Below the pieces are notes generated by a model. It searched no databases. It had not been told where the DNA came from and saw nothing but the letters and a program-made list of their open reading frames with translations. Source: Flavimaricola sp. (GTDB taxonomy: Bacteria > Pseudomonadota > Alphaproteobacteria > Rhodobacterales > Rhodobacteraceae). Taken from it: a DNA stretch of 64,000 nucleotides. Where the stretch lies: NCBI GenBank assembly GCA_020629175.1, contig JAHDDU010000002.1, positions 27,692 to 91,691 on the forward strand. Direction: 5' to 3'. Positions 1-9,556 of this stretch are shown piece by piece. Every line of letters starts with the position of its first letter. Position 1 is the first letter of the stretch. The translations under genes and the position numbers were made by a program.

Positions 1-293
1 GGAGTGGTTGGCGACGTGCCAATACCAGCGGCCTGAAGCTCACCCGGAGCGATGGTTGTGCCCTGCTGTGGAACGCCGGAGCTGGGGATCGGCAGCACGT
101 TGGCGGCATTTGGGGGCACGATACCTTGCGTGGTCCGCACGATCGGTCCGCTCAGCGCCGCCTCGCGGCGGGCGCGATCAATCTCAAACTGCGACAGTCC
201 AGACGCGCCGACCTCGGCCCCGCTGTCTGGTACCGCGACCACACACGCCGAAAGGAGCGGCAAGGAACACATCACGAGAACGGCACGAAACAT
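1..293 (-). CDS. Putative lipoprotein, 3' end outside window
   Basis: The visible 97 codons start at an ATG at 293 and run off the left edge without a stop, so this is a partial gene. The N-terminus is a short hydrophobic stretch ending in LLSAC, a lipobox with Cys17, so the protein should be exported and lipid-anchored. The remainder is Ala/Pro/Gly-rich with no domain that I recognise. It lies 34 bp downstream of gatA on the same strand, with an AGGGTGAT ribosome-binding site, so it may be co-transcribed with gatCA. Function unknown. Confidence 0.7.
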   Translation of the reverse strand, partial: MFRAVLVMCSLPLLSACVVAVPDSGAEVGASGLSQFEIDRARREAALSGPIVRTTQGIVPPNAANVLPIPSSGVPQQGTTIAPGELQAAGIGTSPTT

Positions 294-327
294 CAAAATC
301 ACCCTGTGGGTTGCGCTGGCGCGCAGA

Positions 328-1809
328 TTACCACCACTTTTCCGGTTTGCCCACAAATTGCGCCGCACGTTCGAGTGAGTAGGCACAATTGAGCAAGTCG
401 CCCTCCTCCCAAGGCCGTCCGATGAGTTGAAGTCCGAGCGGCAAGCCTTTGGAATCAAAGCCTGTTGGAATGCTGATACCAGGAAGACCGGCGAGGTTGA
501 CTGTCACCGTAAAGACATCGTTCAGATACATCTGAATGGGGTCTGCGTCCTTCATCTCGCCCAGACCAAAGGCGGCTGATGGCGTGGCAGGCGTCAGGAT
601 CGCATCAACGCCTGTGGCAAACACCTCGTCAAAGTCACGCTTGATCAACGCACGCACCCGACGTGCGCGGTTATAATAGGCATCGTAGAAACCAGCGGAG
701 AGCACATAGGTGCCGACCATAACGCGGCGCTGCACCTCAGGACCAAACCCCTCGGCCCGTGTCTTCTCATACATCTCGGTGATGCCATCGCCTTCAGCCA
801 GGCTCGCCCGATGTCCAAACCGCACGCCGTCATAGCGCGCGAGGTTCGATGACGCTTCGGCAGGCGCAATCACGTAGTAGGCGGGCAGCGCGTATTTCGT
901 GTGCGGCAGGCTGATGTCGACAATTTCGGCACCCGCGTCGCGCATCATTTCCTGGCCTTGTGACCAAAGCTTTTCAATCTCATCCGGCATGCCGTCCATG
1001 CGGTATTCACGCGGGATGCCAATTTTTTTGCCTTTGATGTCGCCGGTCAGCGCGGCCTCAAAATTGGGCACGGGAATATCGGCACTGGTGCTGTCTTTGG
1101 GATCGTGGCCGGACATGGATGTCAGCATGATGGCCGCATCGCGCACGTCCTTTGTCATCGGACCTGCCTGATCCAGCGAGGAGGCAAAGGCCACGACACC
1201 CCAGCGTGAGACGCGCCCATAGGTCGGCTTAATGCCAGTAATGCCGGTAAAGGCGGCTGGCTGGCGGATTGAACCGCCCGTATCTGTCCCCGTCGCACCA
1301 AGACAGAGGTCAGCCGCAACAGCAGCCGCCGAACCGCCAGAAGAGCCGCCCGGCGTCAGCTTTCGCCCGCCGTCCTGCCACGGGTTCACCGCGTCGCCGT
1401 AAACGGACGTCTCGTTGGAGGAGCCCATAGCGAACTCGTCCATGTTGAGCTTCCCGAGCATGACAGCGCCATCGCGGAACAACTGCGTTGTCACGGTGCT
1501 CTCGTATTCGGGCTTGAAACCTTCTAGGATGCCAGAGGCCGCCTGCGAGGCAACGCCCTTGGTGCAGAACAAGTCTTTGATGCCCAAAGGAATTCCGCAT
1601 AGATCAGGTGACATGCCCATGGCGATCCGCTCATCGGCGAACTTGGCCTGCTCGCGCGCAATCTCTGGCGTGTTGTGCACAAAAGCGTTGAGCGTGGCGG
1701 AGCCTTCTACTTCCGCCAAACATGCCTCCGTCAGCTCGGCAGAGGTGATCTCTTTCGCACGCAGTTTGTCGCGTGCTTCGGCAATCTTCAGTTTCGACAG
1801 CTCGGTCAT
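328..1809 (-). CDS. gatA: Asp-tRNA(Asn)/Glu-tRNA(Gln) amidotransferase subunit A
   Basis: 493 residues, the normal GatA length. This is the glutaminase subunit of the GatCAB complex, which amidates misacylated Glu-tRNA(Gln) and/or Asp-tRNA(Asn) in bacteria lacking the matching synthetase. The amidase signature is intact: Lys78 in GIKDL, the cis-Ser156 in GGSSGGS and the nucleophile Ser180 in DTGGSIRQP, forming the Ser-cisSer-Lys triad by alignment with known GatA and FAAH enzymes. The start overlaps the gatC stop by one base (TAATG), indicating translational coupling. gatB is not in the window, as is common in alphaproteobacteria. Confidence 0.97.
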   Translation of the reverse strand: MTELSKLKIAEARDKLRAKEITSAELTEACLAEVEGSATLNAFVHNTPEIAREQAKFADERIAMGMSPDLCGIPLGIKDLFCTKGVASQAASGILEGFKPEYESTVTTQLFRDGAVMLGKLNMDEFAMGSSNETSVYGDAVNPWQDGGRKLTPGGSSGGSAAAVAADLCLGATGTDTGGSIRQPAAFTGITGIKPTYGRVSRWGVVAFASSLDQAGPMTKDVRDAAIMLTSMSGHDPKDSTSADIPVPNFEAALTGDIKGKKIGIPREYRMDGMPDEIEKLWSQGQEMMRDAGAEIVDISLPHTKYALPAYYVIAPAEASSNLARYDGVRFGHRASLAEGDGITEMYEKTRAEGFGPEVQRRVMVGTYVLSAGFYDAYYNRARRVRALIKRDFDEVFATGVDAILTPATPSAAFGLGEMKDADPIQMYLNDVFTVTVNLAGLPGISIPTGFDSKGLPLGLQLIGRPWEEGDLLNCAYSLERAAQFVGKPEKWW

Positions 1810-2096
1810 TATTCCACCACCTTTGGCACAGCAAAGAAGCCTTCACGGGCATCGGGCGCATTGGTCAGAACGGCGCCCTGTTGGTCGCCATCGGTGACCA
1901 CGTCCTCCCGCCGTTTGAGGCGCATGGGTGTGACGGATGTCATCGGCTCTACACCATCCACGTCCACTTCGTTCAACTGCTCGATAAAGCCAAGTATCGC
2001 GTTGAATTCATTGGCAAGTACCGGCAGGGCGTCATCCTCAACCCGGATCCGGGCGAGCTTGGCGACCTTGCGGGCGGTTTCGGTATCAATGGACAT
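1809..2096 (-). CDS. gatC: Asp-tRNA(Asn)/Glu-tRNA(Gln) amidotransferase subunit C
   Basis: 95 residues, typical for GatC, the small belt-like subunit that holds GatA and GatB together. The N-terminal [17 protein letters not shown] and the helix-turn-helix-like first half match the family. The ATG at 2096 is preceded by CGGAGATCC as ribosome-binding site. Its TAA stop shares one base with the gatA start, so the two form a coupled gatCA operon. Confidence 0.96.
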   Translation of the reverse strand: MSIDTETARKVAKLARIRVEDDALPVLANEFNAILGFIEQLNEVDVDGVEPMTSVTPMRLKRREDVVTDGDQQGAVLTNAPDAREGFFAVPKVVE

Positions 2097-2204
2097 GCGG
2101 ATCTCCGGCGTTGCAGGCTGACACGCGTTTATCGCGCAGGCTCAGCCGCCGCAAGTCGCCGTGAGAGGATCGCCCCCGTCGCCGCAGGGACAAGGGCAGG
2201 AGAT

Positions 2205-2675
2205 TTAGCAGCTATCGAAACGGAAGCTGTCGATGATCCGGCCGTTACGGCCGCCCAGTTCAACGACCATTTCACCACCCACGAGCAAGAAGCTGTTGAG
2301 AATATCGACAGAACAGAGATCACGGCGGATCGAACTGCGGATGGAAAAACGTAAAGACTGAACCTGGCTTTGGCGCACTTCATTGGCGCGGAATGGAAAA
2401 TTGTATCCGACATAGAGCACATTGCCCTCAGCCCGCGCATCGCGACGGCGCACGCCGTCACCAAGACCTTCGGGAATGCTGTCATTCCACACATTAGCGA
2501 GCACTTGGGCAGATGCGGCAACGTTGGCCTGGTCCTCGCTCGACAGCGTCGTCGAAGCAGCTGGGGCTGTTGTTGGCGCCTGGACGGGATCAGGGGAATT
2601 TGACCCCTGGGGTACTGGCTCACAAGCCGCAAGCATTGTCACGAGAGCGGCCCCGGAAAGAAGTGGTTTAAACAT
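2205..2675 (-). CDS. Hypothetical lipoprotein
   Basis: 156 residues. The first 18 residues form a lipoprotein signal ending in MLAAC, predicting export and lipid attachment at the cysteine. After a Pro/Ala/Thr-rich linker comes a compact C-terminal domain of about 100 residues with two cysteines (one in RRDLCSV, one at the very C-terminus) that could form a disulfide. The ATG at 2675 has a TAGGAA ribosome-binding site about 7 nt upstream. It lies 108 bp upstream of gatC on the same strand. I do not recognise the family. Confidence 0.75.
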   Translation of the reverse strand: MFKPLLSGAALVTMLAACEPVPQGSNSPDPVQAPTTAPAASTTLSSEDQANVAASAQVLANVWNDSIPEGLGDGVRRRDARAEGNVLYVGYNFPFRANEVRQSQVQSLRFSIRSSIRRDLCSVDILNSFLLVGGEMVVELGGRNGRIIDSFRFDSC

Positions 2676-2777
2676 TGAAATTCCTAGTTATTCCTGTGGA
2701 GGGATTAGACTCCCCACAACTCTAAGAGAAAACAAAAGCAACCTATAGGCGTATTTGCGGCTAAAGTGAGACTGAAG

Positions 2778-2806
2778 CGAAAAGAGCGCCGCACAACGCG
2801 GCGCTC
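2778..2806 (-). terminator. Rho-independent terminator of the glutamate dehydrogenase gene
   Basis: A perfect 9-bp inverted repeat, GAGCGCCGC and GCGGCGCTC with a 5-base loop, lies just downstream of the glutamate dehydrogenase stop. Read on the minus strand it is followed by TTTTCGCTT, so it terminates that gene before the lipoprotein-gatCA block. Confidence 0.85.
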
Positions 2807-2817
2807 GGATCAGATCT

Positions 2818-4257
2818 TCAAAGGCCCTTGGCGCGGTAGCTGTCTGCCACCTTGCCAATAGAGACAAGGTAGGCCGCCGTCCGCAGGTCCTGAACGTCAT
2901 CACGCGAACGCCAGACCTCGCGCATGGCCTGATAAGCTGTCCGCATCGTGTCATCGAGACCGGAACGCACCAGCTCAAGCTCCCCTGCGCCGCGCAGGTA
3001 TTTGTCCTTGAAGCCATCAGACAGCGTCCATTTGATCGACGCATCGGCGCTAATCCGCTCGAGTTCATCGACGATCAGCTGATGACGGCTCTCTTCCGCG
3101 CGCCGCTGCATTCGGCCAAAGCGGATATGGCTGAGGTTTTTGACCCATTCAAAGTACGACACCGTCACACCACCGGCATTGGCGTACATGTCAGGAATGA
3201 TGATACAGCCTTTGTCCCGCAGAACCTCGTCCCCGCCCGCCGTAATGGGGCCGTTTGCTGCCTCGATGATTAGCGGGGCTTGGACACGGGGCGCGTTGTC
3301 GCGGTTGATCACCCCTTCAAGGGCAGCAGGGATCAGGATGTCACACTCCGCCTCAAGCAAGGCCGCGCCGTCTTCGTGGTAAGTCGCACCTTTATAACCC
3401 TTCACACCGCCGTTGCTGCGGATCCATTGCGAGATGGCCTCGACGTCGAGCCCTGCCTCATCCTGCAGCGCACCGTCCCGCTCGATGATCGCGGTGATTT
3501 TGGCCCCGTCTTCTTCGGAAAGGAACTTGGCTGCGTGGTAGCCAACGTTCCCAAGCCCTTGAACAATGACCCTTTTTCCATCTAGCGTTCCGCTCAAGCC
3601 GGCAGATGCGACATCGTCCGAATGCCGGAAAAATTCGCGCAATGCGTATTGCACGCCCCGGCCCGTCGCCTCGACCCGCCCCGCAATGCCGCCCGCGTTT
3701 GGCGGCTTGCCAGTTACACAGGCGTTGCCATTGATGTCCGTCGTGTTCATGCGTTTGTACTGATCCGCGATCCACGCCATCTCACGCTCGCCCGTCCCCA
3801 TATCGGGGGCCGGAACGTTTTGGGCCGGGTTGATCATATCGCGCTTGATGAGCTCATAAGCAAACCGACGTGTAATCAGCTCCATCTCATGATCATCCCA
3901 ATCACGCGGATTGATCCTAAGGCCCCCCTTGGAACCGCCGTAAGGGACCTCCACCAAGGCGCATTTGTAGGTCATCAAAGCAGCGAGCGCTTCGACTTCA
4001 TCCTGATGCACGCCCATCGCAAAACGGATACCGCCTTTGACAGGCTCCATATGTTCGGAATGGACGGAACGATAGCCGGTGAAGGTTTCGATCTTGCCCC
4101 GTAGACGCACGCCAAATCGCACGGTGTATGTGGCGTTACAGACCCTGATTTTCTCTTCCAGCCCCGGCGGTAAATCCATCAACGCAACTGCTCGATTGAA
4201 CATGATGTCGACGGAGTCGCGGAAACTGGGTTCTGCTGAGTTTGTGGGGCTGGTCAT
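2818..4257 (-). CDS. Glu/Leu/Phe/Val family dehydrogenase (glutamate dehydrogenase)
   Basis: 479 residues from the ATG at 4257, chosen because GAAGGA lies about 8 nt upstream; an in-frame ATG at 4272 has no comparable site. It catalyses NAD(P)-dependent reversible oxidative deamination of glutamate to 2-oxoglutarate. The N-terminal substrate domain has the catalytic motif VPYGGSKGGL with the active lysine, the lysine of MEPVKGGIRF and a further lysine in TYKCAL. The C-terminal half has the Rossmann motif VIVQGLGNVG. It is monocistronic: it has a terminator downstream and about 380 bp of upstream DNA. Coenzyme preference cannot be read with confidence; the length fits the approximately 50-kDa hexameric class. 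Confidence 0.93.
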   Translation of the reverse strand: MTSPTNSAEPSFRDSVDIMFNRAVALMDLPPGLEEKIRVCNATYTVRFGVRLRGKIETFTGYRSVHSEHMEPVKGGIRFAMGVHQDEVEALAALMTYKCALVEVPYGGSKGGLRINPRDWDDHEMELITRRFAYELIKRDMINPAQNVPAPDMGTGEREMAWIADQYKRMNTTDINGNACVTGKPPNAGGIAGRVEATGRGVQYALREFFRHSDDVASAGLSGTLDGKRVIVQGLGNVGYHAAKFLSEEDGAKITAIIERDGALQDEAGLDVEAISQWIRSNGGVKGYKGATYHEDGAALLEAECDILIPAALEGVINRDNAPRVQAPLIIEAANGPITAGGDEVLRDKGCIIIPDMYANAGGVTVSYFEWVKNLSHIRFGRMQRRAEESRHQLIVDELERISADASIKWTLSDGFKDKYLRGAGELELVRSGLDDTMRTAYQAMREVWRSRDDVQDLRTAAYLVSIGKVADSYRAKGL

Positions 4258-4639
4258 ATCTGTGTCCTTCATTACGCCTGCATAAGCGCGACGTTCATTT
4301 TCGAACTATGCCATTATTTTGGGCATTTGCTAGCACCCGTTGTTCAACTGGTTGCGATCATCTCGCGAATCGCAGTCGGGTCCGAACTCCAATGGAAAAG
4401 GCGACCCGTCCAGTGTTGGCAGCAGTTCACTGCAACCATAGAGACCTGATCGTTTCCAGATTGCGAACAGGGCCGGGCAGAAACATCGAATTGATGCCAA
4501 TTCGCATAGGTTTGTTCACAATTCGATTTTCTTTCGCCCCAATTCCGCCATCCCGAACTGGCAGAAATTCGCTCAGGCTCCTGCTTGGAGTCCGTCCAGT
4601 TGTGCCCTGCCGGGTGTGTGAGAGAACGAGGAACATGTG
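4258..4639. other. Intergenic region between divergent gdh and tadG-like genes
   Basis: About 380 bp without a convincing gene; it must hold the promoters of two divergent units. Near the gdh side, 4307-4330 is AT-rich and contains an ATGCC...GGCAT inverted repeat, a possible regulator site. I see no clear -35/-10 pair, riboswitch or small RNA. Confidence 0.5.
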
Positions 4640-6373
4640 ATGCCCCTGCCCAAACCTGCCAATTTGGCCAAGCCATTTGCGGATTTCCGCAAGGATCAAG
4701 ACGGTTCGATCACCGTCCTGACGCTGTTCCTGATCATCGCCATGATCTTCACCGCCGGTATCGCCGTCGACATGATGCGGTTCGAGACGTATCGCGCCCG
4801 GTTGCAGTCAACCGTTGATCGCGCCACGCTCGCTGCCGCTGACCTGCATGTCTGCCTCGACGACTCGATCGACAAAGAAGCTCTGATTGCAGACTACTTT
4901 GAAAAGAACGGTTTTGCGTCCCAGCTGACGTCTATCTCAATTCAGAGCGACGATAACTCTTGCGCGGTCGAAGTTGACGCACAAATCGACGTAAACACCA
5001 TTTTCATGAAATTGATCGGCTTTGGAGAGGTCAACACCGGGCCACAAGACCTCACGGCCGTGGTAACGTCGGCTGCGACGGAGGCGATCTCTGACGTCGA
5101 AATCAGTCTTGTGCTGGATATTTCAGGCTCCATGGGTTGGAACGGCAAGATCGAGCAGTTGCGGACGGCAGCTGGCGACTTTGTCGATGATGTGAATGAA
5201 ACGGTTGAAGACGGCCGGCTCTCAATCTCGATCGTCCCCTATGCGTCGCAGGTCAATCTTGGGCCAGCGCTGATTGCACAATACCCGCGCGCATATGCGC
5301 ACGGCTACAGCCATTGCCTTGAGTTGCCCGCCAACTCCTACAGCAGTACCGCCATTCCACAGGCCAACAATATTCCGCAAGCTGCACACTTTGACCCTTA
5401 CAATGGCGCCGCCTACAACGACTTCCGACCTGCAGTTAACTTCATCTGCAATCCGGAAGAGTATGCCCAAGTCGTGCCAATCTCAGCCGACATGCAGGTG
5501 CTTCATGACAGCATCGACAATTTGGAAGCCAATGGCGCAACGTCCATTGAAATTGGAGCCAAATGGGGTGTGGCCCTTCTCGACCCATCGAGCCGTGGAG
5601 ATATCCAAGGCCTGATCAACCTTGGCGTGGTCGACAATGAATTTTCAGACCGTCCCGCCGATTTTGGTAACGACGACACTATGAAAGTTCTCGTCATCAT
5701 GACTGACGGCGAGAATACTCCTGAGTATAGCATCAGCACGAACCGCCGATCCCAGGACTCGGACGTTTGGTTGAATTCGCTTGGTGCGAGCCAGGACGGC
5801 CATTGTGATTGGTCCTTGTCGCTGGGGGATGCAGACTGCGATTGGCGCACTCCTTTCCGTCAGCAATACGACAACCTCAACCACCTTTACTATGTGCGTG
5901 ACCGCGAACCGGGTGACCGCGACGCGGATGGGAACGCCTATGAAGACTACTACATCGTCGAGCACGACAGTAATCCCAACATTGGTCCAGAAGATGCTTG
6001 GGTCGACAATCGCCTTGGCACACGCCTGACGTGGCAAGACATCTGGGCCAACTATAGCCTGCGGACACATGCCTGGAACTTCCGCGGTGACCAGACTGAC
6101 GATTTTGGTGTGTACAACCAATGGTACAACAACCTCGTCACGGTGACTTACGGAGCCGCTAAGGACGACCGTCTGGACCGGATCTGCACGGCCGCGAAAG
6201 ATGCCGGCATCATCGTCTACACGATCGGTTTCGAAGTCTCCGACCGTTCCGCCGGGGTGATGCATAGCTGTGCGTCAGACGACAACACGTTCTTCCGTGT
6301 CGAAAACGGTAATCTTGAGAACGCTTTCGCCGCTATCGCAAGCGACATCTCAGCTCTGAGGTTGTACCAATGA
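4640..6373 (+). CDS. TadG-like pilus assembly protein with von Willebrand A domain
   Basis: 577 residues from the ATG at 4640 (GAGGA at 4628-4632); a GTG directly before it is also possible. The N-terminus has the Tad pseudopilin pattern, a short basic leader, DGS and a hydrophobic helix (about residues 23-45). From about residue 154 there is a von Willebrand A domain with the MIDAS motif DISGSM and a later MTDGEN strand, suggesting metal-dependent ligand binding. TadG proteins of this kind are membrane-anchored with the bulk outside the cytoplasm and are linked to Flp pilus assembly and adhesion. The conserved Glu at +5 of the pseudopilin site is absent (SITVLT). The stop overlaps the next gene in ATGA. 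Confidence 0.85.
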   Translation: MPLPKPANLAKPFADFRKDQDGSITVLTLFLIIAMIFTAGIAVDMMRFETYRARLQSTVDRATLAAADLHVCLDDSIDKEALIADYFEKNGFASQLTSISIQSDDNSCAVEVDAQIDVNTIFMKLIGFGEVNTGPQDLTAVVTSAATEAISDVEISLVLDISGSMGWNGKIEQLRTAAGDFVDDVNETVEDGRLSISIVPYASQVNLGPALIAQYPRAYAHGYSHCLELPANSYSSTAIPQANNIPQAAHFDPYNGAAYNDFRPAVNFICNPEEYAQVVPISADMQVLHDSIDNLEANGATSIEIGAKWGVALLDPSSRGDIQGLINLGVVDNEFSDRPADFGNDDTMKVLVIMTDGENTPEYSISTNRRSQDSDVWLNSLGASQDGHCDWSLSLGDADCDWRTPFRQQYDNLNHLYYVRDREPGDRDADGNAYEDYYIVEHDSNPNIGPEDAWVDNRLGTRLTWQDIWANYSLRTHAWNFRGDQTDDFGVYNQWYNNLVTVTYGAAKDDRLDRICTAAKDAGIIVYTIGFEVSDRSAGVMHSCASDDNTFFRVENGNLENAFAAIASDISALRLYQ

Positions 6374-6942
6374 ACCAGTCTGTTCTTACCAAGTCCCTTT
6401 GCCATGTTCGGCAATTTCACCGCGATGAGCGTGGATCCGTCGCGATCGAGTTCATGCTGTTTCTGCCGCTGATCTTCGCCTTCTTCCTCTCGACGTTCGA
6501 GATTGGAATGCTGATGATCCGTCAGACGATGGTGGATCGTGGCGTGGACATCACCGTGCGGCTTATTCGCCTGAACCAGATGGTTGATGCGAACGGCGAT
6601 CAAGCGGTCACACAGGATAACATCCGTCGATCCATCTGTTTCTTTAGCAGTGGCCTTGTGCCGAACTGCGACAACCGGATGCGCATCGAAATGGTCCGTG
6701 TTGACCCACATGATTGGCAAGGCTTGCCTGCCCAGGCTGACTGCATCGATTTGAACAACCCTGCAGCGCCTGCACGGGCGACCAATGTTGGTGCAGACAA
6801 TGACCTGATGCTTCTGCGCGTCTGCGCCTTGGTACAGCCTTTCGACTTCACCAACGGTCTTGGCCGCATCCTGACACGTCAGAGCGGAGAACTGTACGCG
6901 ATCTTCTCGACCGCAGCCTTTGTTGTGGAGCCTACACAATGA
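6370..6942 (+). CDS. TadE-like minor pseudopilin
   Basis: 190 residues. The N-terminus has the TadE signature: a basic leader, ERGS, then VAIEFMLFLPLIFAFF with the conserved Glu at +5 after the predicted prepilin-peptidase cleavage site, followed by a single transmembrane helix (about 22-45) and an extracytoplasmic domain with several cysteines. TadE proteins are minor pseudopilins processed by the TadV/CpaA peptidase. The start overlaps the preceding TadG stop by four bases and its own stop overlaps the next start, so the three genes are translationally coupled. Confidence 0.85.
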   Translation: MNQSVLTKSLCHVRQFHRDERGSVAIEFMLFLPLIFAFFLSTFEIGMLMIRQTMVDRGVDITVRLIRLNQMVDANGDQAVTQDNIRRSICFFSSGLVPNCDNRMRIEMVRVDPHDWQGLPAQADCIDLNNPAAPARATNVGADNDLMLLRVCALVQPFDFTNGLGRILTRQSGELYAIFSTAAFVVEPTQ

Positions 6943-7550
6943 CGACACATCGTATCCTTCCCGCAATGTTTGCCGACAGCGTAGTCCGTTTCTGGCACGA
7001 TGAAGATGGATCGCAGTCCATCGAATTGATGCTCATGATCCCGCTGTATGTCTGGAGCTTCCTGGCGACTTACGTCTTCTTCGATGCGTTCCGGCTTCAG
7101 TCGATCAACGCCAAAGCTGGCTACACAATCGGAGATATCGTGAGCCGGCAAACCAGCTACATCACACCGGAATTTATCGATAGCATGTGGAATCTGCAGG
7201 CTCTGATGATTGAAACGGGTGAACGCGCACGGTTGCGTGTTTCCACAATCCAAAATAACGTCGATCAAGGTCTAATTGTGTGTTGGTCAGAAACTCGCGG
7301 TGGCGGAGATGACCTCACAGATGCACGTTTGCAAACGATGGCCAACGCACTACCAGAAATGTTCAACAATGAGATCGCTATTCTTGTGCAATCATCTGTC
7401 GACTACAATCCCGTCTTTGCTGCTGGTGTGGCCGCTACGACATTTGATGACTTCGTTGTCCTCAGTCCCAGAACAACCCAGGTAAACTTTAACACCGTTA
7501 ACCGTCCTGGAAGCCAAACACCTGCGACAGAGTTGAACTGCGGCACCTAA
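6939..7550 (+). CDS. TadE/TadF-like pseudopilin, third gene of the cluster
   Basis: 203 residues. It has the same architecture as its upstream neighbour: basic leader, EDGSQSIELMLMIPLYV with Glu at +5 of the predicted cleavage site, one transmembrane helix (about 25-50), then a roughly 150-residue extracytoplasmic domain. It is likely a second minor pseudopilin (TadE or TadF type). It is joined to the TadE gene by a 4-bp ATGA overlap and followed by a strong terminator, closing the three-gene unit. The main tad locus lies about 37 kb away in the same window. Confidence 0.8.
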   Translation: MTTHRILPAMFADSVVRFWHDEDGSQSIELMLMIPLYVWSFLATYVFFDAFRLQSINAKAGYTIGDIVSRQTSYITPEFIDSMWNLQALMIETGERARLRVSTIQNNVDQGLIVCWSETRGGGDDLTDARLQTMANALPEMFNNEIAILVQSSVDYNPVFAAGVAATTFDDFVVLSPRTTQVNFNTVNRPGSQTPATELNCGT

Positions 7551-7561
7551 TCGTGAACTTC

Positions 7562-7604
7562 AAAAAATGACAACCGGTGCCTCACAGGCGCCGGTTTCAC
7601 TTTT
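7562..7604. terminator. Bidirectional terminator between convergent genes
   Basis: AACCGGTGCC (7572-7581) pairs with GGCGCCGGTT (7587-7596) around a 5-base loop. On the plus strand it is followed by TCACTTTT; on the minus strand by GTCATTTTTT. It therefore serves both the TadE cluster and the facing membrane-protein gene. Confidence 0.85.
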
Positions 7605-8076
7605 GGCCAAGCTCCAACGCGAGGTATTCGGCCATGAACCGTGTCTCGCGGGCGGGGAGCATTCCGCCGACGCCAACCCTTCGCCCGATCCGCCACCATA
7701 GACCCGGCACCCAGCGGCGCCCGGCCGGTGACTGTAGGATGAGCGCAAAACCGTTGGAGGGCTTGATCGCAAACGTTCCCCGGTCGACCTTTTCTATCTC
7801 GGACCACTTGGCCAAGATGTCTCCAGAACTGTCGCGCAGATCCAACTCTGTCAGCTCAATGGCGCGTTTGGATGATCTTCGGAACCGCTCGCCGTTGAAC
7901 AGCGCAAGGCACCCCAGCAAGAAAAGCGCGATGGCGGCACCGGTTCCTATGGTACCTGAAAGCGCGACAAGGACCAAAAGGCCCCCTAGCGCGAAATAGA
8001 CCAACACTGCCGCGAAGACCCGGCCTGCAGAGGGTTCGATGCGCATCAGGACGCCGTTTTCATCAGGGGACAACAT
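7597..8076 (-). CDS. Hypothetical membrane protein
   Basis: About 159 residues if started at the ATG at 8076. A longer reading to 8181 would overlap the dehydrogenase upstream, and the extra N-terminus looks non-native; an ATG at 8046 is another option. Two adjacent hydrophobic helices (GRVFAAVLVYFALGG onward, then GAAIALFLLG) are followed by a soluble domain with the pattern ERFRRSSKRAIELT, WSEIEKVD and WVPGLWWRIGRR, reminiscent of small PH-like membrane proteins. It lies 55 bp downstream of the dehydrogenase on the same strand. Function unknown. Confidence 0.6.
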   Translation of the reverse strand: MLSPDENGVLMRIEPSAGRVFAAVLVYFALGGLLVLVALSGTIGTGAAIALFLLGCLALFNGERFRRSSKRAIELTELDLRDSSGDILAKWSEIEKVDRGTFAIKPSNGFALILQSPAGRRWVPGLWWRIGRRVGVGGMLPARETRFMAEYLALELGQK

Positions 8077-8131
8077 GCCCCCTGATACTGGCTCCCCCTC
8101 GCAATGGAAAGACCGCAGGCGCGACCTGCCC

Positions 8132-9076
8132 TTACCGGTTGACCTGCACCTCGTAGCCCGGTTCTTCGGGTTCATCGTCAATCATCTCGGACGGAAATCC
8201 GGGGGCCAAAATCTCAAGGCCCGTCGCCTCTTCCAATCGCTCAATGATCCGGTCGGATTGCGCTCGCGCGCCGTAGCGGTCGATGCCGTCTTGTAAAATC
8301 TGGATCATCAGCGGGCTGATCTCCAGCGGTACGTCGGCTTCGTCCGCGATCTTCTGGAAAAGCCCGATGTCCTTTTTGACAAGATCCATCGTGAAGTTGA
8401 TGTCGCGGCAGCCGTTAAGGATCATCTGGCTCTCTGTTTCGTGGACGAAGGAAGTGCCAGAGCTGATCTTGATGGCTTCATAAGTCGTCGCCATGTCGAG
8501 GCCTGCGGCTTTCATCGTCACCAAGGCTTCGCAAACAGTCAGCAGATTGGCCGTGGCAAGGTAGTTGGTCATGACCTTGAGCGTGGACGCCGTCCCCAGA
8601 TCGCCTGTATGCAGAACCCTGCGCCCCAGAACCGTTGTGAGCGGCAGTACGGCCTCAAAGCATTCCCGCGTGCCGCCGACAAAGATAGAGATGTTGCCGG
8701 TGGCTGCGCGATGGCACCCTCCGGACACTGGGCATTCTGCTGCGAGCCCACCGCGGCCGATGACCTCCGCCCCAAGTGCTTGAACATCATCGGCATCGGT
8801 TGTCGACATTTCCATCCAGATTTTGCCGGGGCCAACTTCTGGCAGCATCTGCGTGACAACATCGCGGCAGGCGGCCGGTGACGGAAGACAGGTGATAACG
8901 GCTTCATTGCGGGCCATCATCTGCGCCGGGCCCTCCCCCGCTTGGGCGCCCACTTCGACCATCGCCTGAACGGCCGTCGCGTCCAAATCGAAGACTTGCA
9001 CATCATGGCCGTTGCGTATCAGGCTTCCAGCCAGCTTTGCGCCCACGTTGCCAAGCCCAATGAATCCGACTTTCAT
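8132..9076 (-). CDS. NAD(P)-dependent beta-hydroxyacid dehydrogenase (3-hydroxyisobutyrate dehydrogenase family)
   Basis: 314 residues from the ATG at 9076, which has GGGAGAG 5 nt upstream and begins directly with the Rossmann motif MKVGFIGLGNVG. The middle contains the family's substrate-binding pattern ECPVSGGCHRAATGNISIFVGG (split by one residue from the usual DAPVSGG) and the catalytic-lysine region (LKVMTNYLATAN). These enzymes oxidise 3-hydroxy acids such as 3-hydroxyisobutyrate or tartronate semialdehyde. The substrate cannot be assigned from sequence or neighbours. Confidence 0.88.
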   Translation of the reverse strand: MKVGFIGLGNVGAKLAGSLIRNGHDVQVFDLDATAVQAMVEVGAQAGEGPAQMMARNEAVITCLPSPAACRDVVTQMLPEVGPGKIWMEMSTTDADDVQALGAEVIGRGGLAAECPVSGGCHRAATGNISIFVGGTRECFEAVLPLTTVLGRRVLHTGDLGTASTLKVMTNYLATANLLTVCEALVTMKAAGLDMATTYEAIKISSGTSFVHETESQMILNGCRDINFTMDLVKKDIGLFQKIADEADVPLEISPLMIQILQDGIDRYGARAQSDRIIERLEEATGLEILAPGFPSEMIDDEPEEPGYEVQVNR

Positions 9077-9201
9077 GTAACTCTCCCAATTGCTTGAGGT
9101 CATTGGCGGCCGCATTCGGCCAAAAATCTTGACCAGACACGACACCATTGGCCTCGCAGCGTCGCTCTTGTATGTCGGGGGCACTCAACCGGGATTTTTC
9201 C

Positions 9202-9483
9202 ATGCGGATTTCCAGCCTCGTCCTTTTCTTTGCATTCGCAGGATGCGCCGAGTTCCCGGCACTGGACGCCCGCGTGGGGCCAGAAGCGCTAGAGGCACCC
9301 TTTCCCACCCTGCTCCCTATGGAACAGCTTTTGGACGCCTCAGCACCCCCCATCAGCATCGCCTCAGGACCCAGCTCGAACCGTATTGCAGCATTGCGCG
9401 CACGGGCGGCCCGCTTGCGCGGGCCCGTGGTGGACCAAGCGACACGCCTGCGGATGCAACAAGGTGTGCAACCCGCGCATTGA
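9202..9483 (+). CDS. Small putative lipoprotein
   Basis: About 93 residues from the ATG at 9202. The first 14 residues are a hydrophobic signal ending in AFAGC, a lipobox. The rest is Ala/Pro-rich, ending in an Arg/Ala-rich helix (about 60-85). It is divergent from the dehydrogenase and 73 bp upstream of hom on the same strand. No recognised domain. Confidence 0.6.
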   Translation: MRISSLVLFFAFAGCAEFPALDARVGPEALEAPFPTLLPMEQLLDASAPPISIASGPSSNRIAALRARAARLRGPVVDQATRLRMQQGVQPAH

Positions 9484-9556
9484 GGGACAGGCACGGCGTT
9501 GAATAGACGCGCCAGACAGGCTAACAGCGCTCAACCACAGCTGCAGGATACATAAC

